A stretch of 64,000 bases of DNA, taken from Pseudomonas antarctica. GTDB lineage: Bacteria > Pseudomonadota > Gammaproteobacteria > Pseudomonadales > Pseudomonadaceae. Both the position numbers and the translations under genes were made by a program. This document shows, in pieces, positions 18,891 to 27,375 of this stretch (the stretch's first letter is position 1; every line of letters starts with the position of its first letter). The notes under the pieces are model-generated. The model was not told the DNA's origin and made no database searches. It saw only the letters and a list, made by a program, of their open reading frames with translations. The stretch spans positions 1,054,001 through 1,118,000 of the forward strand of contig NZ_CP015600.1 of assembly GCF_001647715.1 (NCBI RefSeq), read 5' to 3'.

Positions 18891-19859
18891 TCAACTGACG
18901 ACACGCAGCGGGGTGCCGCTGAAAAAGCCTCGAGCGTTTTCGGCCAATTGGCCGACGATTCGTTGCCGCGCTTCGCGGCTGCCCCAGGCGTTGTGGGGGG
19001 TGACGATCAGCCGAGGAATGTCGCCAGCCAGCAGCGGGTTGCCCTGCACCGGTGGCTCCACGCTCAGTACGTCGGTCGCCGCGCCACCCAGATGGCCACT
19101 GCGCAAAGCGTCCGCCAGCGCCTGTTCGTTGATCAAGCCGCCGCGCGCCGTATTGACGATAAACGCGCCGGGTTTGAGCAGCGCCAGTTCGCGGGCGCCG
19201 ATAAAGTCGCGGGTGTGTTCATTGAGCGGGCAGTGCAGCGTGAGCGCATCGACCTGCGTGAGCAATTCATCCAGCGGCACGCGGTCGGCGCGGGCAGGGC
19301 GCCCGGGAATTGCGCCCAGCACCACGCGCATGCCAAAGGCCTCGGCCAGTCGCGCCACGGCGCTGCCCAGTTCGCCATGGCCGAGCAGGCCAAGGGTTTT
19401 GCCCTCCAACTCGACAATCGGGTAGTCCAGCAGACAGAACTGCTTGGCCTCTTGCCACTTGCCTGCGGCGACATCCCGTTGGTAGTCGTTCAAGCGTGTC
19501 GCCAGGTTGAGCAACAGCATGATCGTGTGTTGCGCCACCGACGGCGTGCCGTAGCCCTGGCAGTTGCTCACGGTAATGCCATGGGCGCGGGCGGCGGCGA
19601 GGTCGACGTTGTTAGTGCCGGTGGCCGATACAAGGATCAGCTTTAGCTCGGGGCAGGCCTCCAGGGTTTCGGTGTTCAGGGCGATCTTGTTGCTGATGAC
19701 TACCTGGGCGCCTTGCAAGCGTTCGACTACGTTTTGCGGCGTGGTGTGTGCGTATAGCTGCAGGTCGCTGAAGCTGTTGCGCAATTCGCTGAGGTCCAGG
19801 TCCCCCAGGTCCAGGGACGGGTGATCAAGGAAGACGGCGCGGCGATTGTTCGTCATCAA
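18891..19859 (-). CDS. D-2-hydroxyacid dehydrogenase (hydroxypyruvate/glyoxylate reductase-like)
   Basis: A 322-aa NAD(P)-dependent oxidoreductase of the D-isomer-specific family. The nucleotide-binding loop is GLLGHGELG (157-165), and the catalytic triad is R239 (VNTARGG), E268 (SVEPP) and H289 (TPHNAWGS). NCQGYGTPSVAQHT is typical of HprA-like enzymes. The natural substrate (glycerate/hydroxypyruvate or another 2-keto acid) cannot be fixed from sequence. Two tandem ATGs occur at the start; the AAGG upstream suits the first. It is the first gene of a probable pair with rsmC. Confidence 0.87.
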   Translation of the reverse strand: MMTNNRRAVFLDHPSLDLGDLDLSELRNSFSDLQLYAHTTPQNVVERLQGAQVVISNKIALNTETLEACPELKLILVSATGTNNVDLAAARAHGITVSNCQGYGTPSVAQHTIMLLLNLATRLNDYQRDVAAGKWQEAKQFCLLDYPIVELEGKTLGLLGHGELGSAVARLAEAFGMRVVLGAIPGRPARADRVPLDELLTQVDALTLHCPLNEHTRDFIGARELALLKPGAFIVNTARGGLINEQALADALRSGHLGGAATDVLSVEPPVQGNPLLAGDIPRLIVTPHNAWGSREARQRIVGQLAENARGFFSGTPLRVVS

Positions 19860-19940
19860 CTGTACCTTTTGCGACAGGGTTCGAAGGCGTAATCTCCCGA
19901 GCCTATCAGATGAAATAATCAGTTACTTACTGGAGTGAGT

Positions 19941-20573
19941 ATGTACGCCGCCGAGTTTTTGACCGTAGCCTTGATTCACTTGTTGGCGGTGGCCAGTCCC
20001 GGTCCGGATTTCGCCGTGGTGGTGCGCGAGAGTGTGACCCATGGCCGTCGCGCCGGAACCTGGACCGCGCTGGGTGTTGGTTCGGCGATTTTCCTGCACG
20101 TGGGTTACTCGTTGCTCGGGATTGGCTTGATCGTGTCCCAGTCGATCGTGCTGTTCAATGCGCTGAAATGGGCGGCGGCGGCGTACTTGCTGTACATCGG
20201 CTTCAAGGCGTTGCGCGCGCAACCGGCCAAGCCCGTGGCCGAGGGCGAGTTGCACCGTGAAGTGGGCGAACGCACTGCGCGTGGGGCGTTTACTGCAGGT
20301 TTTGTGACCAATGGCTTGAACCCCAAGGCCACGCTGTTCTTTCTGTCGCTGTTTACCGTGGTGATTAATCCGCATACGCCGCTGGCGATTCAGGCGGGTT
20401 ATGGGGTGTACCTGGCCGTGGCGACGGCTGTGTGGTTCTGCCTGGTGGCCATGTTGTTCAGCCAGCAGCGCGTGCGGGCTGGGTTTGCGCGTATGGGGCA
20501 CTGGTTTGATCGGACCATGGGGGCGGTGTTGATTGCTATTGGTGTGAAGCTTGCGTTTACCAGCATGAAATGA
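19941..20573 (+). CDS. LysE/RhtB-family amino-acid exporter
   Basis: A 210-aa inner-membrane exporter with about six hydrophobic segments. The N-terminal VASPGPDFAVVVRESVTHGRRAG is the family signature, and FVTNGLNPKATLFFLSLF is the second conserved block. Members expel homoserine, threonine, lysine or related metabolites; the specific substrate is unknown. ATG 19941 has TGGAG 5 bp upstream, preferred over a GTG at 19935. It is divergent from the dehydrogenase gene, and a long repeat block follows it. Confidence 0.9.
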   Translation: MYAAEFLTVALIHLLAVASPGPDFAVVVRESVTHGRRAGTWTALGVGSAIFLHVGYSLLGIGLIVSQSIVLFNALKWAAAAYLLYIGFKALRAQPAKPVAEGELHREVGERTARGAFTAGFVTNGLNPKATLFFLSLFTVVINPHTPLAIQAGYGVYLAVATAVWFCLVAMLFSQQRVRAGFARMGHWFDRTMGAVLIAIGVKLAFTSMK

Positions 20574-20638
20574 GGTGGGGTTTTTTTTCGGGTGGGGTAG
20601 ATGGGGGGCATGTCCGTTGCTGCGGTAACGGCTGCTAT

Positions 20639-20940
20639 TGGTTCCGCCCTTACGGCGGGTCACTTTTTTACAAACGAGCGCCTAAAAAAGTAACCAAAAA
20701 ACGCTTTGCCCCACCACTCGGTACCTCGCCCAGGCTCGGTATGCCCGCACTCCGGCTTGAATCCGTGGGCCGCCGCCATGGGCCATCCCTGGCCCATCGC
20801 GGCTAACCCGGCGTCCTGCCGGGTTACCCACGGATTCAAGCCTGCGTTCGGCCATCGTGGTTAACGGGGCCTGTCAGATCAAGATCGACAGCAGATCAAC
20901 AGCAGAGCACGGCGGCCTGGTAGCCGACCTGAGTGGTAGA
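20639..20940 (+). repeat. Long inverted repeat, left arm
   Basis: About 300 bp whose reverse complement matches 21311-21603 in order, with small gaps. Matching blocks include CGCCCTTACGGCG, GCCCCACCACTCGG, GGGCCGCCGCCATGGGCCAT, CTAACCCGGCGTCCTGCCGG, GCGTTCGGCCA and GCACGGCGGCC. The arm also contains internal palindromes (AACCCGGC...GCCGGGTT). Confidence 0.88.
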
Positions 20941-20996
20941 AGCGAAAGCAGGGCAAAAACACAGCAGAGGCAGATCAGAAGCAGAACTGCTTTTCT

Positions 20997-21097
20997 GTGG
21001 GAGCTGGCTTGTCGGACCGCCGAACCGCTGCGATGCAGACACATCGGTACATCAGGCATATCCAGTTGATGCCATCGCAGGCAAGCCAGCTCCCACA
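20997..21097. repeat. REPIN 5 (CTGGCTTG type, divergent spacer)
   Basis: GTGGGAGCTGGCTTG on the left and CAAGCCAGCTCCCAC on the right. The left arm loses the CCTGCGATAGC extension that the right arm keeps (GCCATCGCAGG), so the element is asymmetric. It lies inside the spacer of the long inverted repeat. Confidence 0.85.
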
Positions 21098-21155
21098 TTG
21101 ACGGTGTACAGCCTGAAGAGCAGCACACCCTCTGCCTGATGCACCGAGGTCAAAA

Positions 21156-21246
21156 TGTGGGAGCGGGCTTGCTCGCGAATGCGGCGGGTCAGTCACCAGA
21201 TGCATCAACTGACACACTGCTATCGGGAGCGAGCCCCTTCCCACAT
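21156..21246. repeat. REPIN 6 (mosaic arms)
   Basis: The left arm is the GAGCGGGCTTGCTCGCGAATGC type; the right arm, read inversely, is GGGAAGGGGCTCGCTCCCGATAGC, closer to the REPIN 1/7 type. It also lies inside the spacer of the long inverted repeat. Confidence 0.87.
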
Positions 21247-21310
21247 TTATCCGAGTTCAGTTTCCAAGATCAGCTCGGCTGTAAGGCCGCCTCAGCTTTG
21301 CTTTTGATCT

Positions 21311-21603
21311 AACCACTCAGGTCGGCTACTAGGCCGCCGTGCTCTGCTTTTGATCTTGATCTGCTGTTGATCTTAGGCGCCCCGTTAACCACGCTGGCCG
21401 AACGCAGGCTTTGGAGCGTGGCTGACCCGGCAGGACGCCGGGTTAGCCGCGATGGGCCAAGGATGGCCCATGGCGGCGGCCCACGGTCCAAAGCCTGCGT
21501 GAGGGCACACCGAGCCTAGGCGAGGTGCCGAGTGGTGGGGCAAGAGCCCTTTGCTTACTTTGGGGCTTTTCCAAAGTGAGTCGCCGTAAGGGCGAAACCC
21601 ATA
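21311..21603 (-). repeat. Long inverted repeat, right arm
   Basis: The inverse partner of 20639-20940, from AACCACTCAGGTCGGCTACT at the inner end to CGCCGTAAGGGCGAAACCC at the outer end. Identity is high in GC-rich blocks but interrupted by indels near 21545-21575, which fits an old repeat. Confidence 0.88.
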
Positions 21604-21839
21604 GCTGCCATGACGCTTATAACGGATATGTACTCCGTAGCCCGGTGACAACCATAAGGCTTGCAGATAGTTATCCCCCGATAGTGCCCACATTTCATCT
21701 CAGCAATGCTCCACTAATGGCGTAAAGCTAGCATTCATTGAGCGCTGCAAATCATTCCTTTGGCTGATTTAGCTGAAACATAAGCGCTCTAAAGTGCAGG
21801 TCTTCAAGCCAAGACCGTGCAGTCAGATAAGGGATTCGT

Positions 21840-23522
21840 ATGTTGCAGACCCGTGTTATCCCGCCCGCCGAAGGCGCTTACCAATACCCGCTGTTGATCA
21901 AACGCCTGTTGATGTCCGGGGCGCGCTACGAGAAGACCCGGGAAATCATCTACCGCGACAAACTGCGCTACACCTACCCAACCCTGATCGAACGCGTTGC
22001 CCGCCTGGCCAATGTGTTGACCGAAGCCGGGGTCAAGGCCGGTGACACCGTCGCCGTGATGGACTGGGACAGCCACCGTTACCTGGAATGCATGTTCGCG
22101 ATCCCGATGATCGGCGCGGTGATCCACACGATCAACGTGCGCCTGTCGCCGGAACAAATCCTCTACACCATGAACCACGCCGAAGACCGCTTTGTGCTGG
22201 TCAACAGTGAGTTTGTCGGGCTCTACCAGGCCATTGCCGGCCAGTTGACCACGGTCGACAAGACCCTGCTGCTCACCGACGGCGATTCCAAAACCGCCGA
22301 GTTGCCCCATTTGGTCGGCGAGTACGAAACCCTGCTGGCGGCCGCGAGCCCCAAGTACGACTTCCAGGACTTCGACGAAAATTCGGTCGCCACCACCTTC
22401 TACACCACAGGCACCACCGGCAACCCCAAGGGCGTGTACTTCACCCACCGCCAGTTGGTGCTGCACACCATGGGCGTGGCGACCATCATGGGCAGTGTCG
22501 ACAGCGTGCGCCTGCTGGGCACCAACGATGTGTACATGCCGATCACACCGATGTTCCACGTCCACGCCTGGGGCTTGCCGTATGTGGCAACCATGCTCGG
22601 CTTGAAGCAGGTGTACCCCGGCCGCTACGACCCGGAATACCTGGTGGAGTTGTGGCGCAAGGAAAAGGTCACCTTCTCCCACTGCGTGCCGACCATCCTG
22701 CAAATGGTGCTTAACGCCAAGGCTGCCCAGGACGTGGACTTTGGCGGTTGGAAAATTGTCATCGGCGGCAGCGCGCTTAATCGCACGCTGTATGAAGCGT
22801 CCAAAGCGCGAGGCATTCAACTGACCGCCGCGTACGGCATGTCCGAAACCGGGCCGCTGGTGTCTTGCGCCCATCTCAACGAAGAGCTGATGGCCGGCAG
22901 CGAAGACGAACGCACCACCTACCGCATCAAGGCCGGCGTGCCCGGGCCGTTGGTAGAAGCGGCGATCATCGACGGCGACGGCAACTTCCTGCCCGCCGAT
23001 GGCGAGTCCCAGGGCGAGTTGGTGCTGCGGGCGCCCTGGCTGACCGAAGGCTATTACAACGAGCCGCAAAAGGGCGCCGAGCTGTGGGAAGGCGGCTGGA
23101 TGCACACTGGCGATGTGGCCACTCTGGATGCGTTTGGCGTGATCGATATTCGCGACCGCATCAAGGACGTGATCAAGACCGGTGGCGAGTGGATCTCGTC
23201 CCTGGCCCTCGAAGACCTGGTCAGCCGTCACCCGGCGGTACGCGAAGTAGCGGTGGTGGGCATCGCCGACCCGCAATGGGGCGAGCGTCCGTTTGCCTTG
23301 CTGGTGGTGCGTGATGGCCATGTGATAGGTGCCCGCGAGCTCAAGGAACACCTCAAGCCTTTCGTCGAGCTGGGCCATTTGAGCAAGTGGGCCATTCCTA
23401 GCCAGATCGCCGTTGTTACTGAAATTCCCAAGACCAGCGTCGGGAAACTCGACAAAAAACGTATCCGCATCGACATCATTGAATGGCAGGCCAACAACAG
23501 CACGTTCCTGTCCACTCTCTGA
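21840..23522 (+). CDS. Medium/long-chain fatty acyl-CoA ligase (AlkK-like)
   Basis: A 560-aa ANL-superfamily adenylating enzyme that activates a carboxylic acid with ATP and joins it to CoA. The phosphate loop YTTGTTGNPKGV is at residues 188-199; AYGMSETGP and WMHTGDVATLD are further core motifs, with KTGGEWISS in the hinge and TSVGKLDKKRI carrying the C-terminal catalytic lysine. MFHVHAWGLPY and GGEWIS resemble AlkK-type medium-chain enzymes. It heads a same-strand run with DUF1302, DUF1329 and a MalT-like regulator, an order I recall from P. putida PP_0763 onward. The exact chain length is not determined. Confidence 0.9.
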   Translation: MLQTRVIPPAEGAYQYPLLIKRLLMSGARYEKTREIIYRDKLRYTYPTLIERVARLANVLTEAGVKAGDTVAVMDWDSHRYLECMFAIPMIGAVIHTINVRLSPEQILYTMNHAEDRFVLVNSEFVGLYQAIAGQLTTVDKTLLLTDGDSKTAELPHLVGEYETLLAAASPKYDFQDFDENSVATTFYTTGTTGNPKGVYFTHRQLVLHTMGVATIMGSVDSVRLLGTNDVYMPITPMFHVHAWGLPYVATMLGLKQVYPGRYDPEYLVELWRKEKVTFSHCVPTILQMVLNAKAAQDVDFGGWKIVIGGSALNRTLYEASKARGIQLTAAYGMSETGPLVSCAHLNEELMAGSEDERTTYRIKAGVPGPLVEAAIIDGDGNFLPADGESQGELVLRAPWLTEGYYNEPQKGAELWEGGWMHTGDVATLDAFGVIDIRDRIKDVIKTGGEWISSLALEDLVSRHPAVREVAVVGIADPQWGERPFALLVVRDGHVIGARELKEHLKPFVELGHLSKWAIPSQIAVVTEIPKTSVGKLDKKRIRIDIIEWQANNSTFLSTL

Positions 23523-23855
23523 CGCCTCTCGCCGCGCCCGTTCGGGCGCGGCAATGCTCTATCTCGCGCCTTCACTTGTGATTTATCGATTTTCAGCCAT
23601 CCTTGCCTCGCCGGCCTTCGTCGGCGTGGCGAAAGGGTTGTGGCAGACGGGTCGGTGATGCAAATCACACTTTAGAGGGATCAAGCGATACCCCCCGCTG
23701 GCTATAGTCCCTTCCAGAGTTTTTCAAGGATGTTGTGCTTCGAGCCATGGGGGCCCGGTTGCCGTGTGGCATTGGAATCGTTGTATTCCGGCCGTTACAA
23801 GCATCCAGAAGAAAGAACTCACTGCCATAACAATAATGCACATGGAGTAGCGTCG
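23523..23855. other. Intergenic region with hairpin and promoter for the DUF1302 gene
   Basis: These 333 bp contain a perfect hairpin (23531-23539 with 23544-23552, loop GTTC) just after the ligase stop, without a T-run, and a TATAGT -10-like hexamer at 23703-23708. I see no gene. The DUF1302 gene is therefore probably transcribed from its own promoter as well as by readthrough. Confidence 0.5.
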
Positions 23856-25715
23856 ATGACCTCAGTAAACCAGTTCTGGCGCCGGGCAAGACTGCCCCTG
23901 GCCGTCAGTCTCGCTTCTACGCTCGCCGGGCCCGCATTCGGCGTCAGTTTCAACATCGGTGAAATCGAAGGTAGCTTTGACTCATCCCTGTCGGTGGGGG
24001 CAAGCTGGTCGACTGCAGGTCGAAACAAGGACCTGATCGGTGCCAACAACGGTGGCAGGGGGTTATCGCAAACCTCCGATGACGGCCACCTGAACTTCAA
24101 CAAGGGTGATGCCTTCTCGAAGATCTTCAAGGGCATCCATGACCTTGAGTTGAAATACGGCGATACCGGCATCTTTGTGCGTGGCAAATACTGGTACGAC
24201 TTCGCGCTGCAAAACGAAGACCTCGACTTCAAGAACGTCAGCAACGACAACCGTAAAGAGGGCGCCAAGTCCTCTGGCGGGCAGATTCTCGATGCCTTCG
24301 TCTACCACAACTACACCATCGCCGATCAGCCGGGTAACGTGCGTCTTGGCAAGCAGGTCGTGAGCTGGGGCGAAAGTACGTTCATTGGTGGCGGTATCAA
24401 CTCGATCAACCCGATCGACGTCTCTGCATTCCGCCGTCCGGGCGCCGAGATCAAGGAAGGCCTGATTCCGGTCAACATGTTCTACGTGTCCCAGACCCTG
24501 ACCGACAACCTCTCCGCAGAGGCGTTCTACCAGTTGGAGTGGGACCAGACCGTGGTGGATAACTGCGGTACGTTCTTCTCCCAGCCGGACGTGATTGCCG
24601 ATGGTTGCAGCAATAACCTGCGGGTCTTGAACAAGCGTTCCACCATCCCTGGCGCGGCCTTGCCAACCCTTAACGCGCTTGGCGTCGATGTGAACAACGA
24701 AGGCGTGCTGGTGCGTCGCGGCGGTGACCGTGATGCACGCGACAGCGGCCAGTTCGGCGTGGCCATGCACTACAACTTCGAGCCGCTGGACACTGAGTTC
24801 GGCGCGTATTTCATGAACTACCACAGCCGTGCGCCGATCTTCAGCGCGACAGGTGCGCCAAACTCGGCCTACACCCGTCCGCTGGGGCCATTGGCGGCAT
24901 TGCGTCCGTTGATCGTGGCGGGCAGTTCGAATTACTTCGTTGAGTACCCGGAAGATATCCGCCTCTATGGCTTGAGCTTCTCCACCACGCTGCCTACCGG
25001 CACCGCCTGGAGTGGTGAATTGAGCTACCGGCCAAACGCGCCGGTACAGCTGAGCACCACCGATATTCTGTATGCGGGCGTCACGCCGATTCCGGGCTTT
25101 GGCAATGCTTCGGTGCTCAAGGGCACGCCGGGCCAGGACCTGCACGGTTACAACCGCAAGGAAGTGACCCAGTTCCAGACCACCTTTACGCACTTCTTCG
25201 ACCAGGTGATGGGCGCCACCCGCCTGACAACCGTGGGCGAAATCGGCGTGACCCATGTGGGCGGCCTTGAGAGCAAAAACGTTGCACGTTATGGCCGTGA
25301 TCCAGTCTTTGGTCCCGGCACCCTGCCTGGCGGTTTCTGCACCGCACTCGACAATTCGACGGCTCAAGGTGCCGGCCTGCCCAATGCGTCCGGCCTGAAC
25401 ACCAACTGCAACAATGACGGCTACACCACTGCGACGTCCTGGGGTTACCGCGCCCGGGCAATCTGGGAATACCCGGATGTGTTTGCCGGTGTGAACCTCA
25501 AGCCCAACGTGGCCTGGTCCCATGACGTCAAAGGTTACTCGCCAGGCCCTGGCGGCAACTTTGAAGAGGGTCGCAAGGCCGTCAGCCTGGGTGTCGATGC
25601 CGAGTACCAGAACACCTACACCGTCAGCCTGAACTACACCAACTTCTTTGGTGGCAAATTCACCACGGTGGATGATCGCGATTTCATCGCTCTGAGCGCC
25701 GGCGTGAACTTCTAA
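23856..25715 (+). CDS. DUF1302 outer-membrane protein
   Basis: A 619-aa exported protein with a signal peptide (ending near LAGPAFG) and no transmembrane helix after it. The body is rich in alternating polar/aromatic strands (DLELKYGDTGIFVRGKYWYDF, VRLGKQVVSWGES, NVAWSHDVKGYSP) and ends with a strand and terminal Phe (FIALSAGVNF), the hallmark of an outer-membrane beta-barrel. LGKQVVSWGES and NPIDVSAFRRPGAE are DUF1302 features. Four cysteines occur in loops. It is likely a channel or receptor for a hydrophobic substrate handled by the neighbouring ligase; this role is inference. Confidence 0.85.
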   Translation: MTSVNQFWRRARLPLAVSLASTLAGPAFGVSFNIGEIEGSFDSSLSVGASWSTAGRNKDLIGANNGGRGLSQTSDDGHLNFNKGDAFSKIFKGIHDLELKYGDTGIFVRGKYWYDFALQNEDLDFKNVSNDNRKEGAKSSGGQILDAFVYHNYTIADQPGNVRLGKQVVSWGESTFIGGGINSINPIDVSAFRRPGAEIKEGLIPVNMFYVSQTLTDNLSAEAFYQLEWDQTVVDNCGTFFSQPDVIADGCSNNLRVLNKRSTIPGAALPTLNALGVDVNNEGVLVRRGGDRDARDSGQFGVAMHYNFEPLDTEFGAYFMNYHSRAPIFSATGAPNSAYTRPLGPLAALRPLIVAGSSNYFVEYPEDIRLYGLSFSTTLPTGTAWSGELSYRPNAPVQLSTTDILYAGVTPIPGFGNASVLKGTPGQDLHGYNRKEVTQFQTTFTHFFDQVMGATRLTTVGEIGVTHVGGLESKNVARYGRDPVFGPGTLPGGFCTALDNSTAQGAGLPNASGLNTNCNNDGYTTATSWGYRARAIWEYPDVFAGVNLKPNVAWSHDVKGYSPGPGGNFEEGRKAVSLGVDAEYQNTYTVSLNYTNFFGGKFTTVDDRDFIALSAGVNF

Positions 25716-25758
25716 GCACACTCTTTTCAGATGCATGTAATTCAGGAAGAACCAGAAC

Positions 25759-27123
25759 ATGAAAATAACTAAAAGTCTGTTGCAGGTGGGTGTGCTCGGG
25801 CTGTCGATCATGGCGGGTAGCGTCATGGCGGCAGTCTCGGCGGATGAGGCGGCCAAACTGGGCACGACCCTGACGCCGATGGGCGCCGAAATGGCCGGCA
25901 ACGCGGCCGGCACCATTCCGAAATGGTCGCCACTGCCGACCAATGCCGGCGCTGTGGATGCCCGTGGTTTCCTGGCCAACCCGTATGCCAGCGAACAACC
26001 GCAGTTCACCATCACCGCGCAGAACGTCGAGCAGTACAAAGACAAGCTGGCGCCTGGGCAGTACGCGATGTTCAAGCGTTACCCGGACACCTTCAAGATG
26101 CCGGTCTACCCGACGCATCGCGGCGCTACCGTGCCGGCTGATGTGTTTGCCGCCATCAAGAAGAACGCCACCCACACCAACCTGGTGTCGGGCGGCAACG
26201 GCCTGGAAAACTTCGAAACCGCTGTACCGTTCCCGATTCCCAAGAGCGGCGTCGAGGTTATCTGGAACCACATCACCCGTTATCGCGGCGGCAGCGTGAC
26301 CCGTCTGGTCACCCAGGCCACCCCGCAAACCAACGGTTCGTTCAGTCTGGTGTACTTCCGCGATCAGTTCGTGTTCCGCGACAAGATGAAGGACTACGAC
26401 CCGAAAAACCCGGGCAACGTGCTGTTTTACTTCAAGCAGCAAGTGACCGCACCGGCGCGTCTGGCCGGTGGTGTGCTGCTGGTGCACGAAACCCTCGACC
26501 AGGTGAAAGAACCGCGTTCGGCATGGGTCTATAACGCCGGCCAGCGCCGCGTGCGCCGGGCACCGCAAGTGTCCTATGACGGGCCGGGTACCGCTGCCGA
26601 TGGCCTGCGTACCTCGGACAATCTCGACATGTACAACGGCGCACCCGACCGCTACGACTGGAAGCTGGAAGGCAAAAAAGAAATCTACATCGCCTCCAAC
26701 AGCTACAAGATCGACGATCCGAAACTCAAGTATGTCGACATCATCAAGGCCGGCCACATCAACCAGGACCTGGCTCGCTACGAGCTGCGTCGCGTCTGGC
26801 ACGTGGTCGCGACGTTGAAGGAAGGCCAGCGCCACATTTACGCCAAACGTGACTTCTTCATCGACGAAGACACCTGGCAAGCAGCGGTCATCGACCACTA
26901 CGACGGCCGTGGCCAACTGTGGCGCGTCGCCGAAGCCCATGCCGAGAACTACTACGACAAGCAAGTGCCGTGGTACGCCCTGGAAACCCTCTACGACCTG
27001 CAGTCCGGCCGCTACCTGGCGCTGGGCATGAAGAACGAAGAGAAGCAGGCGTATGACTTCGGCTTCACCGCCACCACCAGCGACTTCACCCCCGCGGCCT
27101 TGCGCCAGGACGGTGTTCGCTAA
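25759..27123 (+). CDS. DUF1329 exported protein (LolA/outer-membrane lipoprotein-sorting-like)
   Basis: A 454-aa exported protein; the signal peptide MKITKSLLQVGVLGLSIMAGSVMA is cleaved near AVSA. VSADEAAKLGTTLTPMGAEMAGNAAGTIPKW is the DUF1329 N-terminal signature, and the C-terminal two-thirds (RRAPQVSYDG, FFIDEDTWQAAVIDHYDGRGQLWRV) resembles the half-barrel of LolA/LolB-type lipid carriers. It lies 43 bp after the DUF1302 gene, a pair conserved across proteobacteria. It is probably a periplasmic carrier of a hydrophobic molecule working with the DUF1302 barrel. The molecule is unknown. Confidence 0.87.
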   Translation: MKITKSLLQVGVLGLSIMAGSVMAAVSADEAAKLGTTLTPMGAEMAGNAAGTIPKWSPLPTNAGAVDARGFLANPYASEQPQFTITAQNVEQYKDKLAPGQYAMFKRYPDTFKMPVYPTHRGATVPADVFAAIKKNATHTNLVSGGNGLENFETAVPFPIPKSGVEVIWNHITRYRGGSVTRLVTQATPQTNGSFSLVYFRDQFVFRDKMKDYDPKNPGNVLFYFKQQVTAPARLAGGVLLVHETLDQVKEPRSAWVYNAGQRRVRRAPQVSYDGPGTAADGLRTSDNLDMYNGAPDRYDWKLEGKKEIYIASNSYKIDDPKLKYVDIIKAGHINQDLARYELRRVWHVVATLKEGQRHIYAKRDFFIDEDTWQAAVIDHYDGRGQLWRVAEAHAENYYDKQVPWYALETLYDLQSGRYLALGMKNEEKQAYDFGFTATTSDFTPAALRQDGVR

Positions 27124-27141
27124 GCCGCACTCGCTCGACAA

Positions 27142-27231
27142 TGTGGGAGGGGGCTTGCTCCCGATAGCGGTGGATCAGTCGATGTATTGAGTGACTGACA
27201 CACCCTTATCGGGAGCAAGCCCCCTCCCACT
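27142..27231. repeat. REPIN 7 (GGGAGGGGGCTTGCTCCCGAT type)
   Basis: Well-matched arms of the same subtype as REPIN 1. It separates the DUF1329 gene from the regulator gene. Confidence 0.93.
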
Positions 27232-27375
27232 TTTGTTCGTGGTGTTCTGACTGGGATATTTTTTGTCGCAGTTCTTTTTCAGGCAAATGTTGCAAAGATC
27301 TACAAACCTGCCGCTTTTACCGCTAGTCTGCGGACATCTGCAATGCCGACAACAGCCTTCTACAAGAGCCCGGCG

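Larger units (their letters stand above)
20574..21839. other. Non-coding repeat block
   Basis: In about 1.27 kb no supported gene is seen. It consists of the left arm of a long inverted repeat, a spacer with two REPINs, the right arm, and a 230-bp segment that should hold the promoter of the acyl-CoA ligase gene. Open frames here coincide with the repeats and should not be annotated as proteins. Confidence 0.75.

Noticed and set aside
20570..21725. Several short open frames between the LysE gene and the acyl-CoA ligase gene
   Set aside because: They lie in the long inverted repeat and REPINs and read the same repeats in different frames.
24063..26075. A 670-codon minus-strand open frame opposite the DUF1302 and DUF1329 genes
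   Set aside because: It spans two plus-strand genes with clear signal peptides and family motifs; its translation shows only composition typical of antisense frames.
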